Assembly: GCA_045588655.1 (NCBI GenBank)
Contig: JAZNEP010000021.1
Coordinates: 15,307-79,306 of the forward strand
Source: SVFI01 sp045588655
GTDB lineage: Bacteria > Bacillota > Clostridia > Lachnospirales > Lachnospiraceae
Direction: 5' to 3'
Length of the DNA: 64,000 nucleotides
The translations under genes and the position numbers were made by a program. Shown piece after piece: positions 62,788-64,000 of the stretch. The notes beneath the pieces were generated by a model. It ran no database searches, was not told the origin of the DNA, and saw only the letters and a program-made list of their open reading frames with translations. How positions within the stretch are numbered: position 1 is the stretch's first letter; every line of letters begins with the position of its first letter.

Positions 62788-63058
62788 AGGCACGTGAAGC
62801 TCTGAATTCTCACTAGAGGTATTTTTAGGGATTTAATAACTGTTATATCTTGTTATAAAAATCTTGTCAAACCCTTGAAAGCATTAAAGTAGACGCTTAA
62901 GGGTGTTTTTGGTATAATAAAGAAACATAACTGATATGACCGTTATTCTAACAGCCCAAACAGGTTTTGGCGATTTTTTTTGTGACGATTTCACAGATGG
63001 CTGATGTTATTACTCCGAATTTGATATTGGATGCAGGGGAGCATCTTCAGGAAAGTCT
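62788..63058 (+). other. Short intergenic stretch with terminator, no gene seen
   Basis: Contains the terminator at 62871-62910, a TATAAT at 62913-62918 that could be a promoter -10, and the junction leading into the rmlC fragment. No coding signal or mobile-element end recognised. Confidence 0.5.
62871..62910 (+). terminator. Intrinsic terminator downstream of trpB
   Basis: ACCCTT and AAGC pair with GCTT and AAGGGT across a 12-nt loop (two bases bulged), followed by GTTTTT. Confidence 0.75.
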
Positions 63059-63185
63059 GCTGGATCCTGAACTTGGTATCAAATGGCCCATCTCTATTGA
63101 TACGAGTGATCTTAATCAGATTTCTGAGAAGGATTCTAAGGCACCAACTTTTAAGGAACTTCGTAAGATTCTGGGAATGAATTAA
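63059..63185 (+). pseudogene. Fragment of rmlC (3' end only)
   Basis: Carries the last ~40 codons of an rmlC gene, ending at TAA 63183-63185. It is about 96 percent identical over 125 bp to the end of the intact gene at 59217-59792, with differences including the codon before GMN (Leu for Trp, as in KILGMN). Sequence 5' of 63059 is unrelated to rmlC and gives no RBS-linked start, so this is a remnant of a duplication. Confidence 0.88.
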
Positions 63186-63288
63186 TAGGCAATAGATGGA
63201 ATTTAAGGATTCCTGTGAGTTTAAAAGCACGTGATTATTGAATTGGTTGATTTGGTAAGTTACTGTTTTTTGAGTCAGGAGGATACAT

Positions 63289-63651
63289 ATGGCTGGTATA
63301 ATTATTTATTTGGTAATTTCGCTATTGGTTTCACTTATTTTTATCATACTTGGAATATGGCAGTATAGGGCTGAAAAGCCAGTAACAATAAACACGGGAG
63401 AAAAACCACCTCGTGAAGATGAGTTGACGAGTGTTACTGAATGGAACCATAGACATGGCAGAAATTTTATTATTTATGGGTGTGCGCTTTTTATTACACT
63501 ATCCGTTTTTGCGTATTTTGTTGAAAAGCTGGATGGCGTTGTGTTTCAGGTGCTTATTTTTATGATAGTGATATTTGCTGAGATAGCATGGGTTGTATTT
63601 GAACATAATATGATGAAAAAGAAAATGATAAAAAATAGTAATAGCCAGTAA
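63289..63651 (+). CDS. Small membrane protein, paralog of 34514-34843
   Basis: 120 residues with three hydrophobic helices (about 4-24, 62-80, 84-103) and a charged loop after helix 1 containing EKPVTINTGEKPP and VTEWNHRHG. The size, topology and this loop match the protein at 34514-34843. RBS is caggagga. Function unknown. A perfect terminator follows. Confidence 0.75.
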   Translation: MAGIIIYLVISLLVSLIFIILGIWQYRAEKPVTINTGEKPPREDELTSVTEWNHRHGRNFIIYGCALFITLSVFAYFVEKLDGVVFQVLIFMIVIFAEIAWVVFEHNMMKKKMIKNSNSQ

Positions 63652-63660
63652 ATTGAAATG

Positions 63661-63703
63661 GAACAAAATCGCTGCGCAAGGCCATCGCGCAGCGATTTTG
63701 TTC
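63661..63703 (+). terminator. Intrinsic terminator (17-bp stem)
   Basis: Perfect stem between 63661-63677 and 63687-63703 (GAACAAAATCGCTGCGC and its complement), loop AAGGCCATC. The stem ends in TTTTGTTC, so it should work in both directions. Confidence 0.85.
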
Positions 63704-63742
63704 AATTAGAAGTTGCTGTTATGATGTTACGTTAGGAGAAAA

Positions 63743-64000
63743 GTGATTTTGATAGAGAAGGCACAGAAAGAAGATTTAAAGGAAATACTTGAATTGCAAT
63801 ATTTGGCTTATCAAAGCGAAGCTAAACTCTTTGGAGATATGGATATTCCGCCATTAAAACAAACGATAGAGGAAGTGGGCGAAGAATTTGCAAAGGGTAC
63901 TGTTTTAAAAGTAGTGGATGACAGCGGAGATATTATTGGTTCTGTCAGGGCGTATGAAGAGAACGGAACCGTTTATATCGGCAAATTGATGGTACATCCT
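63743..64000 (+). CDS. GNAT-family N-acetyltransferase, 5' part (runs off window)
   Basis: 86 codons from the GTG at 63743 (RBS AGGAGAAA) to the window end. The sequence (IEKAQKEDLKEILELQYLAYQSEAKLF, split at family positions; later IIGSVRAYEENGTVYIGKLMVHP) fits the N-terminal half of a GNAT fold up to the strand before the acetyl-CoA loop, which lies outside. Substrate unknown. Confidence 0.8.
   Translation, partial: MILIEKAQKEDLKEILELQYLAYQSEAKLFGDMDIPPLKQTIEEVGEEFAKGTVLKVVDDSGDIIGSVRAYEENGTVYIGKLMVHP

Noticed and set aside
1..64000. CRISPR arrays, tRNA/rRNA genes, prophage or intact insertion sequences
   Set aside because: No regularly spaced repeats, no cloverleaf-like TTCGAATC context, and no transposase or integrase motifs were seen while reading the window.

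Overview
The window looks like chromosome from an anaerobic, low-to-moderate-GC Gram-positive bacterium of the class Clostridia, most likely Lachnospiraceae. The grounds are the strong AGGAGG-type ribosome-binding sites, frequent GTG starts, a class III (oxygen-sensitive) ribonucleotide reductase, many c-di-GMP proteins with 7TM or GAF inputs, BspA-type repeats, Big_2/FN3 surface proteins and a Csp-like S8 peptidase. This is family recognition from memory, not a database search. I see no rRNA, tRNA, CRISPR array, prophage or intact insertion sequence.

Layout. 1-8.4 kb: co-oriented signalling genes (two hybrid histidine kinases, a REC/HD-GYP/GGDEF protein, a 7TM-GGDEF cyclase) running into a serine hydrolase and an esterase. 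10.1-15.7 kb: two tandem paralogous secreted beta-helix/LRR/Ig-like proteins, then an MFS transporter. 17-19.8 kb: a YtrA-type GntR regulator plus ABC operon with a clear promoter and palindromic operator. 19.9-23.1 kb: a PAS-GGDEF protein, a membrane-anchored PstS-like protein and an isochorismatase-like hydrolase. 23.2-24.8 kb (minus): an ECF sigma factor with a membrane anti-sigma-like protein, divergent from a MATE transporter and a ComEC-like metallo-hydrolase (25-27.8 kb). 27.9-31.6 kb: methyltransferase, methyltransferase fragment, MBL-fold protein, GNAT and MGT-type glycosyltransferase. 31.6-34.2 kb (minus): a GH13 amylase-family enzyme and a TrmH-type methyltransferase. 34.5-44.6 kb: small membrane and coiled-coil proteins, GAF/degenerate GGDEF, cupin, flavodoxin-like protein, AraC regulator (minus), S8 peptidase, PilT, zinc-ribbon/LRR protein and a histidine phosphatase.

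44.7-58 kb is mostly housekeeping: trpS, cysK, an RsmH-type and an RsmF-type rRNA methyltransferase, type 2 argC, a fruK-like kinase, M18 aminopeptidase, TPR lipoprotein, nrdD fused to a redoxin domain, a divergent NUDIX protein and pyrF. 58-64 kb is patchier: two lipoproteins, an orphan rmlC with a 125-bp near-identical copy of its 3' end 3.4 kb downstream, trpB, two very small ORFs, a small membrane protein and a truncated GNAT at the window edge.

The most useful non-coding observations are: a pair of NrdR-box-like sites 32 bp apart upstream of the nrdD promoter; a 24-residue ORF with tandem Trp codons just upstream of trpB, itself preceded by a structured region with a strong intrinsic terminator; a 24-bp operator overlapping the -10 of the YtrA-type operon; and a palindrome plus 12-codon ORF in front of the glycosyltransferase. 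I did not find a clearly new defence or mobile system. The best candidates for undescribed biology are the trpB leader, the duplicated secreted protein pair beside the c-di-GMP genes, and the unknown small membrane/coiled-coil pair.
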